This document shows, in pieces, positions 57,747-64,000 of a stretch of DNA of 64,000 bases. The stretch lies in the NCBI GenBank assembly GCA_959347345.1, contig OY365738.1, positions 2,008,501-2,072,500 of the forward strand, read 5' to 3'. Each line of letters begins with the position of its first letter. Within the stretch, counting starts at the first letter, position 1. Below the pieces are notes generated by a model. That model saw only the letters and a list, made by a program, of their open reading frames with translations, was not told where the DNA came from and made no database searches. The translations under genes were made by a program, and so were the position numbers. Source of the DNA: an uncultured Amylibacter sp. (GTDB lineage Bacteria > Pseudomonadota > Alphaproteobacteria > Rhodobacterales > Rhodobacteraceae).

Positions 57747-58480
57747 TGTGGGATTGGTTGTTTTTATCGATTGATGTCACCCGCGCCCATGAAATAAGCG
57801 CAGGCGTTTCATGGCACGGTCGCATTATGGTTATCGCTTGGGGATTTATTGCGCCCTTGGCGGTGATGGTCGCGCGGTTTTGCAAAATCATGCCGTGGCA
57901 GAATTGGCCAGAGCAATTGGATAATCGCCTTTGGTGGAACAGCCATTGGATTGGGCAATGCGTGGTTTTGGCGATGACTTTTGCTGGTGTGGTGCTGATT
58001 TGGCGCAGCGGAGGCAATACCGGACATGCGGTTTTGCATGGCTGGCTGGGTTATACTATCTGTGCTCTTTGCGTCTTTCAGGGGCTCGGCGGGGCGTTTC
58101 GTGGCAGCAAAGGCGGGCCAACTGTTCCGCACCGTGATGGATCTTATCGCGGTGATCATTACGATATGACACGCTGGCGTTTGGTGTTTGAGGTTTGCCA
58201 TAAAACCGTTGGTTATTTTGCTCTTTTATTGGCGATGGTCACGATTTTATCGGGCATGTGGCAGATTAACGCGCCGCGTTGGATGTTTATTGGGATACTG
58301 GCTTGGTGGGGGTTTTTAAGCGTTGGTTATTGCATTTTGCAAGCAAAAGGATTAGCCTTTGAAACCTATCAGGCAATCTGGGGACCTAACCCTGCCCATC
58401 CGGGCAATCAGGTGCAACCGCGTGGGATTGGCGTGCGTCGCCCAAGCGATATTATAAATAAATCTAAGACAGGAGAGTGA
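57746..58480 (+). CDS. Cytochrome b561-domain membrane protein
   Basis: This 244-residue protein has several membrane spans and spaced histidines (SWHGRIMV, NSHWIGQ, VLHGWLGY, EVCHKTVGY) in the positions that bind two haems in cytochrome b561 proteins. The family carries electrons across membranes. The gene is coupled to the permease before it and the SMP-30 gene after it, an unusual neighbour for a sugar importer. It may receive electrons from a periplasmic or membrane sugar dehydrogenase, but none is present in the window. Confidence 0.82.
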   Translation: MWDWLFLSIDVTRAHEISAGVSWHGRIMVIAWGFIAPLAVMVARFCKIMPWQNWPEQLDNRLWWNSHWIGQCVVLAMTFAGVVLIWRSGGNTGHAVLHGWLGYTICALCVFQGLGGAFRGSKGGPTVPHRDGSYRGDHYDMTRWRLVFEVCHKTVGYFALLLAMVTILSGMWQINAPRWMFIGILAWWGFLSVGYCILQAKGLAFETYQAIWGPNPAHPGNQVQPRGIGVRRPSDIINKSKTGE

Positions 58481-58482
58481 AT

Positions 58483-59403
58483 ATGTTTGGTGTTATTGAA
58501 GGAACTGGTTTTGAAGTGATAGAGCCAGAATTTGCCGATTGTTTTATCGGTCATGCGCGGGTGGAACGGCTGGCGCAGGGCGGGCGATGGCACGAGGGGC
58601 CGGCGTGGTTTCCCGCAGGGCGTTATTTGATTTGGTCGGATATTCCCAATAATCGTATCATGCGTTGGGATGAAACGGACGGGTCTGTTTCGGTGTTCCG
58701 TCAGCCTGCCAATAATACAAACGGCAATACGGTTGACGGGCAGGGGCGACTGGTTTCGTGCGAGCATCTTACCCGCCGTGTAACCCGCACAAATCATGAC
58801 GGTAGTATTAGTATTATTGCGGATAATTATGAGGGCAAGCGATTGAATTCGCCTAACGATGTGGTGGTGAAATCGGACGGGTCTATTTGGTTTAGCGACC
58901 CAAGCTATGGGATTATGTCTGATTATGAAGGTGAGCGTGCGGGGGGTGAGCTTAATCGGTGTAATGTTTTTCGCTGGGATGCACAGACTGGCGAGCTCAA
59001 TATCGTGGCAATGGATTATCTGAAACCCAACGGGCTGGCGTTTTCTGCGGATGAATCGCATTTGTTTATATCCGATACGGGCGGCACGCATGCGAGCGAT
59101 GGTCCTGCGCATATCTGCAAACACAAGGTTGGGAATGACGGCAAAACACTATCCGAGGGCGCGGTTTTCGCCAAATGCACCAATGGTTTTTTTGATGGAT
59201 TTCGCTTGGACACGGCTGGGCGAATATGGACATCTGCTGGTGATGGTGTGCATTGTTTGAACGCCAAAGGTGCGTTGATTGGCAAAATCCGTATTCCAGA
59301 AATTGTCGGTAATGTTTGCTTTGGCGGGGCAAAACTTAATCGGTTGTTTATCGCCGCGACCTCTTGCCTTTACAGCGTTTATTTGAATGTGAATGGGGGC
59401 TAG
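58483..59403 (+). CDS. SMP-30/gluconolactonase-family lactonase
   Basis: This 306-residue six-bladed propeller has metal-site residues in HEGPAWFP (Glu38), SPNDVVV, KPNGLAFS and DGFRLD, the pattern of calcium/zinc SMP-30 lactonases. It would open a sugar lactone to the acid, feeding the dehydratase encoded at 48.5 kb. I choose the ATG at 58483 because AGGAG lies seven bases upstream; a GTG two codons earlier overlaps the previous stop. It is the last gene of the transporter operon and converges on the minus-strand operon 13 bases away. Confidence 0.9.
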   Translation: MFGVIEGTGFEVIEPEFADCFIGHARVERLAQGGRWHEGPAWFPAGRYLIWSDIPNNRIMRWDETDGSVSVFRQPANNTNGNTVDGQGRLVSCEHLTRRVTRTNHDGSISIIADNYEGKRLNSPNDVVVKSDGSIWFSDPSYGIMSDYEGERAGGELNRCNVFRWDAQTGELNIVAMDYLKPNGLAFSADESHLFISDTGGTHASDGPAHICKHKVGNDGKTLSEGAVFAKCTNGFFDGFRLDTAGRIWTSAGDGVHCLNAKGALIGKIRIPEIVGNVCFGGAKLNRLFIAATSCLYSVYLNVNGG

Positions 59404-59416
59404 CCTGTCGCAAACC

Positions 59417-60154
59417 CTATCCGTTTAACCAATCTATCAGGGTTTTATTGACCGCGTCTGGTTGTTCTAAGGTGGGCAAATGACCAGCATCTTTGATTGA
59501 AACATACTGCGAATTGGGTAATAAATCGTGCATCATCTGGTGGCGTTCGGGCGGGCAGAGCCGATCATCCGCGCCATGCAAAACCAACGCTCGCCCGTTA
59601 AACGCACGCAAAGTATCGCAATAATCACGGCGGTTTTGCAGGGCTTTTGATTGGTTGATAAAAACCTCTGCCCCCAAGGAATTCGCCATCGTCATGCATA
59701 AATCCAAAATGGCGGATTTGCCCGCCCGTACATCTTGGGCATCCTGTATATAAAGCGGCTTCATTTCATCACGTATCACGGCGCGTAGCTCGCCTTTGCG
59801 CACACGCGCAATCTGCCCGTCGCGGCGGTGTTTAATAGCCGCCTCCTCTGCCAAGGGGTTGGTGTCCATAAGTGCCAAATTCTGCACCCGCATCGGCGCA
59901 ACTCGCGCGATTTCCATCGCGACAATCCCCCCCATGGACAGCCCGACCAGATTAAAAATCGGCGGGGTATCGCGTAGAATTGCGCTTGCCATTGACTCTA
60001 TACTATCATGCTCACACAGGGTCGCGTCATGGGATACATAATTATTAAGAGCGGCGATTTGCGGGGCGAATAATCGCCAATCGCACATCATCCCCGGAAT
60101 AAAAATAATGGGCGGCTTTTCGGTATTCATACCATTATTCACACTGTTATTCAC
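59417..60154 (-). CDS. Alpha/beta hydrolase
   Basis: This 245-residue serine hydrolase has nucleophile Ser73 in GLSMGG, acid Asp in LHGADDRLCP and His in DAGHLPTLEQP. The oxyanion-hole region is IPGMMCDW. It is similar in size to carboxylic-ester and ring-cleavage C-C hydrolases. The GTG start overlaps the previous stop (GTGA) but lacks a good ribosome site; the in-frame ATG at 60130 (MNTEKPP) is an equally good choice. The GTG-to-ATG stretch is itself a degenerate 12-bp repeat. It is last in the minus-strand operon. Confidence 0.9.
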   Translation of the reverse strand: MNNSVNNGMNTEKPPIIFIPGMMCDWRLFAPQIAALNNYVSHDATLCEHDSIESMASAILRDTPPIFNLVGLSMGGIVAMEIARVAPMRVQNLALMDTNPLAEEAAIKHRRDGQIARVRKGELRAVIRDEMKPLYIQDAQDVRAGKSAILDLCMTMANSLGAEVFINQSKALQNRRDYCDTLRAFNGRALVLHGADDRLCPPERHQMMHDLLPNSQYVSIKDAGHLPTLEQPDAVNKTLIDWLNG

Positions 60155-61296
60155 ACCATGCCCGCGCCGATGCTGAGGCTTTCCAGCTTAGCATAAGCGA
60201 TTTCGGGATCAACCGCGCCAAACCCCGCAAAAGTGCCAAACCCGCAATCAGACCCCGCATAAACCCGCGCCCGCCCGACGATATCAACGAACCGTTCCAG
60301 CCTTTGGGCAACCAGCCGAGGATGCTCGATAAAATTGGTGGTGCTGTCAATCACCCCAGGGATTAAAATCTTATCCTCTGGTATTTCGGCTTTGCGATTG
60401 GCAAAAACCTCCCACTCATGCGCGTGGCGCGGGTTGGAAGTTTCAAACAAAACATAACGCGATTTTGTCCGCATTAACACAGGAAAAACCTTGTCCATAT
60501 CAATATCACAGCAATGCGGACCCTCATAATTCCCCCAGCAAATATGAACACGAACCTGATCTTGCGGGACATCTTTCAGGGCGTAGTTCAACGCCTCCAC
60601 ATGCGTGTTTGCTACGGTAATAAATTCTTTATCGGTCAAATCATTAAACAGCATGTGGCGCGATAACGCCAAATCCGGACAATCCAATTGCAGGTCTAAA
60701 CCCGCATCCGTGATGGTTTTATACTCGGCTGCCATAGCCTCTGCCAAAGCCTGTAAATAATCCGTGCGATTGGCATAATAATCATTTTGCAAAAACAGCG
60801 AAATCACCCCAGGCGAGGCCGCGTTCATAAAACCGCGACTTGCCCCATGCGCGGTCATTGCCGATTTAAGATTGGCAATATCCTTTTGCAATTCACCATT
60901 GTTTTTGGGTTTCACCGCGCCAACACATTGCGGGCGGGTATAGCTGGGCGTGCCACCATCATTCGCCAGCCGTTCCAAAAAGCTGGGGAATAGTTTCAAA
61001 TCGGCGGGCGCGTTGCGCGGCGAATCCCCATCGAACCCCGTGTATCTGTCCTTTACATAAGTGGCGTAAGAGATTTTGGAAGTCTCCCCATCCGACACAA
61101 TATCAATCCCCGCGTTGATTTGCCGCGCCACGGTTTTGCCAACCGCGCGAGTCATCTCTGCATCAAACGCGTCTTGGTCAAAGGCTTTGCCATGTTCCTT
61201 GGCAAAGATAAAATCAACGACAGATTGCTCGCGCGGTAAAGAACCGACATGGGTTGTTAGGATTTTTTGTTTTGTGTTTTGGGCTTTATTTTCCAT
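60151..61296 (-). CDS. MetE C-terminal-like (cobalamin-independent methionine synthase family) protein
   Basis: This 381-residue single-domain relative of the catalytic half of MetE starts TTHVGSLPR and has zinc-ligand candidates in HICWGNYEG and GSDCGFGTF. It lacks the N-terminal half of MetE. Free-standing proteins of this type move methyl or alkyl groups between a substrate and a thiol, as in epoxyalkane:coenzyme M transferases or demethylases; true methionine synthesis is less likely. Genes before and after are catabolic, which suggests a substrate-processing step. Confidence 0.88.
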   Translation of the reverse strand: MENKAQNTKQKILTTHVGSLPREQSVVDFIFAKEHGKAFDQDAFDAEMTRAVGKTVARQINAGIDIVSDGETSKISYATYVKDRYTGFDGDSPRNAPADLKLFPSFLERLANDGGTPSYTRPQCVGAVKPKNNGELQKDIANLKSAMTAHGASRGFMNAASPGVISLFLQNDYYANRTDYLQALAEAMAAEYKTITDAGLDLQLDCPDLALSRHMLFNDLTDKEFITVANTHVEALNYALKDVPQDQVRVHICWGNYEGPHCCDIDMDKVFPVLMRTKSRYVLFETSNPRHAHEWEVFANRKAEIPEDKILIPGVIDSTTNFIEHPRLVAQRLERFVDIVGRARVYAGSDCGFGTFAGFGAVDPEIAYAKLESLSIGAGMV

Positions 61297-61310
61297 TATG
61301 TATTGCCTTT

Positions 61311-62003
61311 CTAAACCGTTGTTTTTTTCATTTTATCCCAAGCCTCCACCAGCTTTTCAAAATTAAAATCAGGGCGGTTGGCGGCGGTAATCACAAACGC
61401 TTCCGCATCCTGCATTTTTTTAATCCAGCCATCCAGCCCGTCCAAAACATCCAAAGGAATGACGCAAGCTCCGTGGCGATCAGCGTGGATAAAATCACCG
61501 TCTTTCACCTCCATGCCATGGATATTGACCGTGCCGCCAACCTCGCGGACATGGACGAATTCGTGGGAGGGGCCGACGCATCCGCCGATGACTTGGTAAT
61601 CCTCTGGGCAGAAGCCAAAATCGCGAATAACCCCGTTTGTGAGAGTGCCACTGATGCCAAAGCCACGATGAATGTTTGTGTTCAATTCCCCCCAAAAGGC
61701 AGCGACGGGCTGGGTATCCAAATCCTCTATCACACACACGGCGGGGCGCGTACCCTCAGACATATATTTGTAATAGGCTAGCCGCATCTTTTCATTCTCT
61801 TCGGGGGTGCGGGTTGACGGCACAGCACCCGCGATTTGTGCGGTACGGGCAAAGCCCAAGGCAACCCGCGGGCTATTATGCAGTGCGACCATTGGTTTGT
61901 GGGTAAAGGGAATGCCGCCGCGTTTGCCACGCGCCAGCTCTATCGCGTTGCAAATGGTGGGTGTGTCGGTTTGCGACAGCAGGGTTAGTAAATCTTTGCG
62001 CAT
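61311..62003 (-). CDS. RraA-family protein (HMG/CHA aldolase-like)
   Basis: This 230-residue protein has family motifs GTLTNGVIRD and HADRHGACVIP. The family includes the RNase E inhibitor RraA and the metal-dependent 4-hydroxy-4-methyl-2-oxoglutarate/4-carboxy-4-hydroxy-2-oxoadipate aldolases. Arg and Asp of GVIRD and an upstream Glu are kept, so aldolase activity is possible. In a catabolic operon an aldolase is more likely than an RNase E regulator. Confidence 0.88.
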   Translation of the reverse strand: MRKDLLTLLSQTDTPTICNAIELARGKRGGIPFTHKPMVALHNSPRVALGFARTAQIAGAVPSTRTPEENEKMRLAYYKYMSEGTRPAVCVIEDLDTQPVAAFWGELNTNIHRGFGISGTLTNGVIRDFGFCPEDYQVIGGCVGPSHEFVHVREVGGTVNIHGMEVKDGDFIHADRHGACVIPLDVLDGLDGWIKKMQDAEAFVITAANRPDFNFEKLVEAWDKMKKTTV

Positions 62004-62030
62004 GGTATAATCCTTTTGTTTGCGGTTAGG

Positions 62031-63008
62031 TTATGGAATCCAAGTCGCCCCAGGTTTATCATCGGTATTGCGCACGCGATACATCGCGGCCACACCACTG
62101 ACGGCGGGGGTTATTGAATGGGGTAAATTCGGTGGTACGGCGCAGGTATCGCCCGCGTTCAAAATGGCCTCGCCATCCTGCCACGCCAGCCGCCAATGAC
62201 CGTATAAAGGCATCAATATTTCATGGCGAGGCGTTTGATAGGGCGCGGGGGGAAGACTGCTACGACTGATGAAATCAACCTCAAACCCCGGCTTATCACG
62301 CAGAGCACCATGTGCGCTGATAACATCGGCGGGTTGGGTGTTGCTGAGCGCCATTAAATCCCAAAACCGCGCGATATAACGCGGGATGACTTCGGTAGTG
62401 GTCGGTTCGGGAATCGCCGCCAATGCCGCATCATCCAGCACCGCCATCGGTTTAATTCCATCGGGCAGATTTTGCCCAGCAGAGGTATTATACAACCGCC
62501 CGTTCGCCCCCAGAATCAGCCCGTGTTCCCGTGCATCCTCAATCACTTGGGGTGCCCAAACCACGCCACCGCCCGCGTCATCCCCGCCTAAGATAGCCAT
62601 CAGCATGCCGTAGTCCGTGCCGACATTTTCAAAGCCACGGAAAATCCCCGTTGGGATATTGAAAATATCGCCCTCGTTCAAAATGACTTCGCCCGCCGTT
62701 CCCCAACGTCCCCAGAAAAATCGCCACCGTCCTTTTAGCACGAAAAACACCTCTGCCGTGCGATGAACATGCAGGGAATTGCGCACTTTCGGCGGTTGCC
62801 CTGCCGCGCCAATGTTAAAGCCTGGGGTTTCTTTTATATGAACGTGTTGATCGGGGCTTTCCGATACTCCCGCGCCGATAATGGTGAAGTTTTCTTTTTC
62901 ATCACTGCCCGGAGTGTGGGCATCGATAAACGCGGTTTTGCATGGTTTCATGTCGCCATAACGAACAATCCGTGCGTCCATTTGGTCTGGTGTTATTTGG
63001 GTGGTCAT
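62031..63008 (-). CDS. Bicupin protein (gentisate-dioxygenase-like fold)
   Basis: This 325-residue protein has two cupin domains. The first has LHVHRTAEVFFVLKGRWRF, with His-x-His and Glu as metal ligands. The second (HEILMPLYGHWRLAWQDG, GDTCAVPPNLPHS) keeps the barrel but has fewer ligands. Two-cupin proteins include ring-cleaving dioxygenases and isomerases; the substrate is not readable. It overlaps the SnoaL-like gene by four bases. Confidence 0.87.
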   Translation of the reverse strand: MTTQITPDQMDARIVRYGDMKPCKTAFIDAHTPGSDEKENFTIIGAGVSESPDQHVHIKETPGFNIGAAGQPPKVRNSLHVHRTAEVFFVLKGRWRFFWGRWGTAGEVILNEGDIFNIPTGIFRGFENVGTDYGMLMAILGGDDAGGGVVWAPQVIEDAREHGLILGANGRLYNTSAGQNLPDGIKPMAVLDDAALAAIPEPTTTEVIPRYIARFWDLMALSNTQPADVISAHGALRDKPGFEVDFISRSSLPPAPYQTPRHEILMPLYGHWRLAWQDGEAILNAGDTCAVPPNLPHSITPAVSGVAAMYRVRNTDDKPGATWIP

Positions 63009-63991
63009 CCGTGGTCTCCTGTATGGTTTAAGATTTGTTGCCAGATTGCGACTTCATCAATCAAGGTGAATTCGCGTCTGATGGTTGGTTTATTTGCTCC
63101 AAAATTTACTCCGAAGGGGCCAAATTCTGCGTGGGTCATGCCCATGATATGAACTCTTGCGCCCGTGGGTTTGCCAAAGCCCCCCGTGCCGTCATGTTTC
63201 CCATCCAAAGACCAGCGCAAGGCCGCACGGGGTGGCATCATTGCATCCGCCCGCCCGATACAATGATGAATGGTAAAGGTCGCACTGGGAAAGCTGGCAC
63301 GTAAATTCAGCCAAAAATCGCGCACATCGCCCGTGCCATGTCCATCCATCCCGCCCGCATAAAACACCTGCGCGGCACGGTCAAAGTTTTGCGTGATAGC
63401 GGGTTCATCGCCGTCCATGATTTTAATCAAAACCGCTGCCATGCGTGCGCCCCATTCGTTATCATTGCCCGTGCCTGTATAGGGTCCAGCCGTATCAATC
63501 TGGGGGCTATAGGGTGCGGGGTTCGGGTTCTTAGCGGCAAAATCACGCGGAGTCCAACCCAAGGCACGAACAATCGCGCCTTGGTCGCGTATCAGCCATT
63601 CGTCGTTAATCTGGTTGTTAATCGCGTGGCAATCGGCAATCACGCGATAGCCCAATTTCACGCCACTCGCCTTGCCATAAATCCCATCCGTGGCGTGGGT
63701 TGCGGTGGAAAATATCCTATGCGAGGATAGCATGCCGCCCTGGGGGTCGCCCGACCAAATCACATCCTCACCCAATAACTGGCGGTCTGGAAATTCCGTC
63801 AGCGTCGCCTGTGTCGCGGTGATAACGGTTTGGTTGCCCTTGGTAATGCCACTGGGACTGCGCACCAATATATCGGGGCTGTAATAATGGTTTAGAGTAT
63901 CAACGCCTCGCTCTTCCCATATCTCGTGCGTGATGCCCAAAATATAATCAGGGAAGGTTTTAAATTTCGTATCAAAGCCGTGCATGGTCAT
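63005..63991 (-). CDS. Tandem SnoaL-like (NTF2-fold) protein
   Basis: This 328-residue protein has two SnoaL-like domains. The first, about residues 15-140, reads GVDTLNHYYSPDILVRSPSG and later DEWLIRDQG; the second, about 180-320, reads FYAGGMDGHG, then RWSLDG and IRREFTLIDEVAIWQQIL. Such domains occur in polyketide cyclases, hydratases and nuclear-transport-factor-like enzymes; the double form has no clear assigned reaction. ATG with GGATTACAC upstream makes it the first visible gene of the operon, nine bases from the window end, so more genes may lie beyond. Confidence 0.85.
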   Translation of the reverse strand: MTMHGFDTKFKTFPDYILGITHEIWEERGVDTLNHYYSPDILVRSPSGITKGNQTVITATQATLTEFPDRQLLGEDVIWSGDPQGGMLSSHRIFSTATHATDGIYGKASGVKLGYRVIADCHAINNQINDEWLIRDQGAIVRALGWTPRDFAAKNPNPAPYSPQIDTAGPYTGTGNDNEWGARMAAVLIKIMDGDEPAITQNFDRAAQVFYAGGMDGHGTGDVRDFWLNLRASFPSATFTIHHCIGRADAMMPPRAALRWSLDGKHDGTGGFGKPTGARVHIMGMTHAEFGPFGVNFGANKPTIRREFTLIDEVAIWQQILNHTGDHG

Positions 63992-64000
63992 GTGTAATCC

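Overview
The window looks like chromosome of a Gram-negative alphaproteobacterium of middling G+C. Supporting signs are a dimethylglycine/sarcosine-dehydrogenase-like FAD enzyme beside a gcvT-gcvH-gcvP operon, a soluble transhydrogenase (SthA), a glutathione-dependent formaldehyde dehydrogenase, a binding-protein-dependent sugar ABC importer and a LacI/GntR-type regulator. A marine, SAR116/Rhodospirillales-like heterotroph is my guess. It rests on gene content only, because no rRNA or ribosomal-protein gene is present. I see no tRNA, rRNA, CRISPR array, transposase or phage gene.

Layout. (1) 1-10.8 kb holds C1/glycine metabolism and housekeeping: the tail of one dimethylglycine-dehydrogenase-like gene, a PPOX-fold protein, a complete 820-residue dimethylglycine-dehydrogenase-like enzyme, a queuosine-precursor transporter, tRNA hydroxylase TrhO, ZapE, and the glycine cleavage operon on the minus strand. 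(2) 10.8-14.3 kb holds a gene-free 570-bp region with a strongly folded inverted-repeat element, then sthA, a nitroreductase and a 1-Cys peroxiredoxin. (3) 14.4-20.9 kb is an AT-rich accessory island interrupted by the ordinary gene frmA. It has an adenine methyltransferase with its own HTH, two tandem PD-(D/E)xK nuclease paralogues (the first has lost catalytic residues), and a two-gene module of a 74-residue protein and an 834-residue GHKL ATPase. (4) 21.0-25.0 kb holds a GNAT acetyltransferase, katG and a Fic AMP-transferase. (5) 25.3-46.3 kb is one uninterrupted gene for a 6984-residue lipoprotein. It contains fourteen beta-barrel-like domains resembling transferrin-binding-protein-B barrels, separated by disulfide-type Cys-rich repeats. 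(6) 46.5-59.4 kb is a sugar-acid uptake and catabolism locus: a beta-propeller protein, a PdxA-like dehydrogenase, an enolase-superfamily dehydratase, a DapA-family enzyme, a 2,5-dioxovalerate-type aldehyde dehydrogenase, a LacI-type regulator, a complete ABC importer, a cytochrome b561 and an SMP-30 lactonase. (7) 59.4-64.0 kb is a minus-strand five-gene catabolic operon: tandem SnoaL-like protein, bicupin, RraA/HMG-aldolase-like protein, MetE-like methyltransferase and alpha/beta hydrolase.

How the genes work together. Dimethylglycine/sarcosine oxidation, glycine cleavage and formaldehyde oxidation together form a methylated-amine/C1 route. In the sugar-acid locus an identical 14-bp LacI-type operator, TGTTATCGGTCACA, lies before the catabolic operon and twice, as an inverted pair, before the transporter operon. 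One regulator encoded between them probably controls both. Inferred flow is lactone hydrolysis, dehydration, DapA-type dehydration, then oxidation of 2-oxoglutarate semialdehyde to 2-oxoglutarate.

The strongest candidates for undescribed biology are the giant barrel/Cys-repeat lipoprotein, the methyltransferase plus active/inactive nuclease pair, and the 74-residue-protein/GHKL-ATPase module. A recurring family of 7-bp tandem repeats in intergenic regions is also notable.
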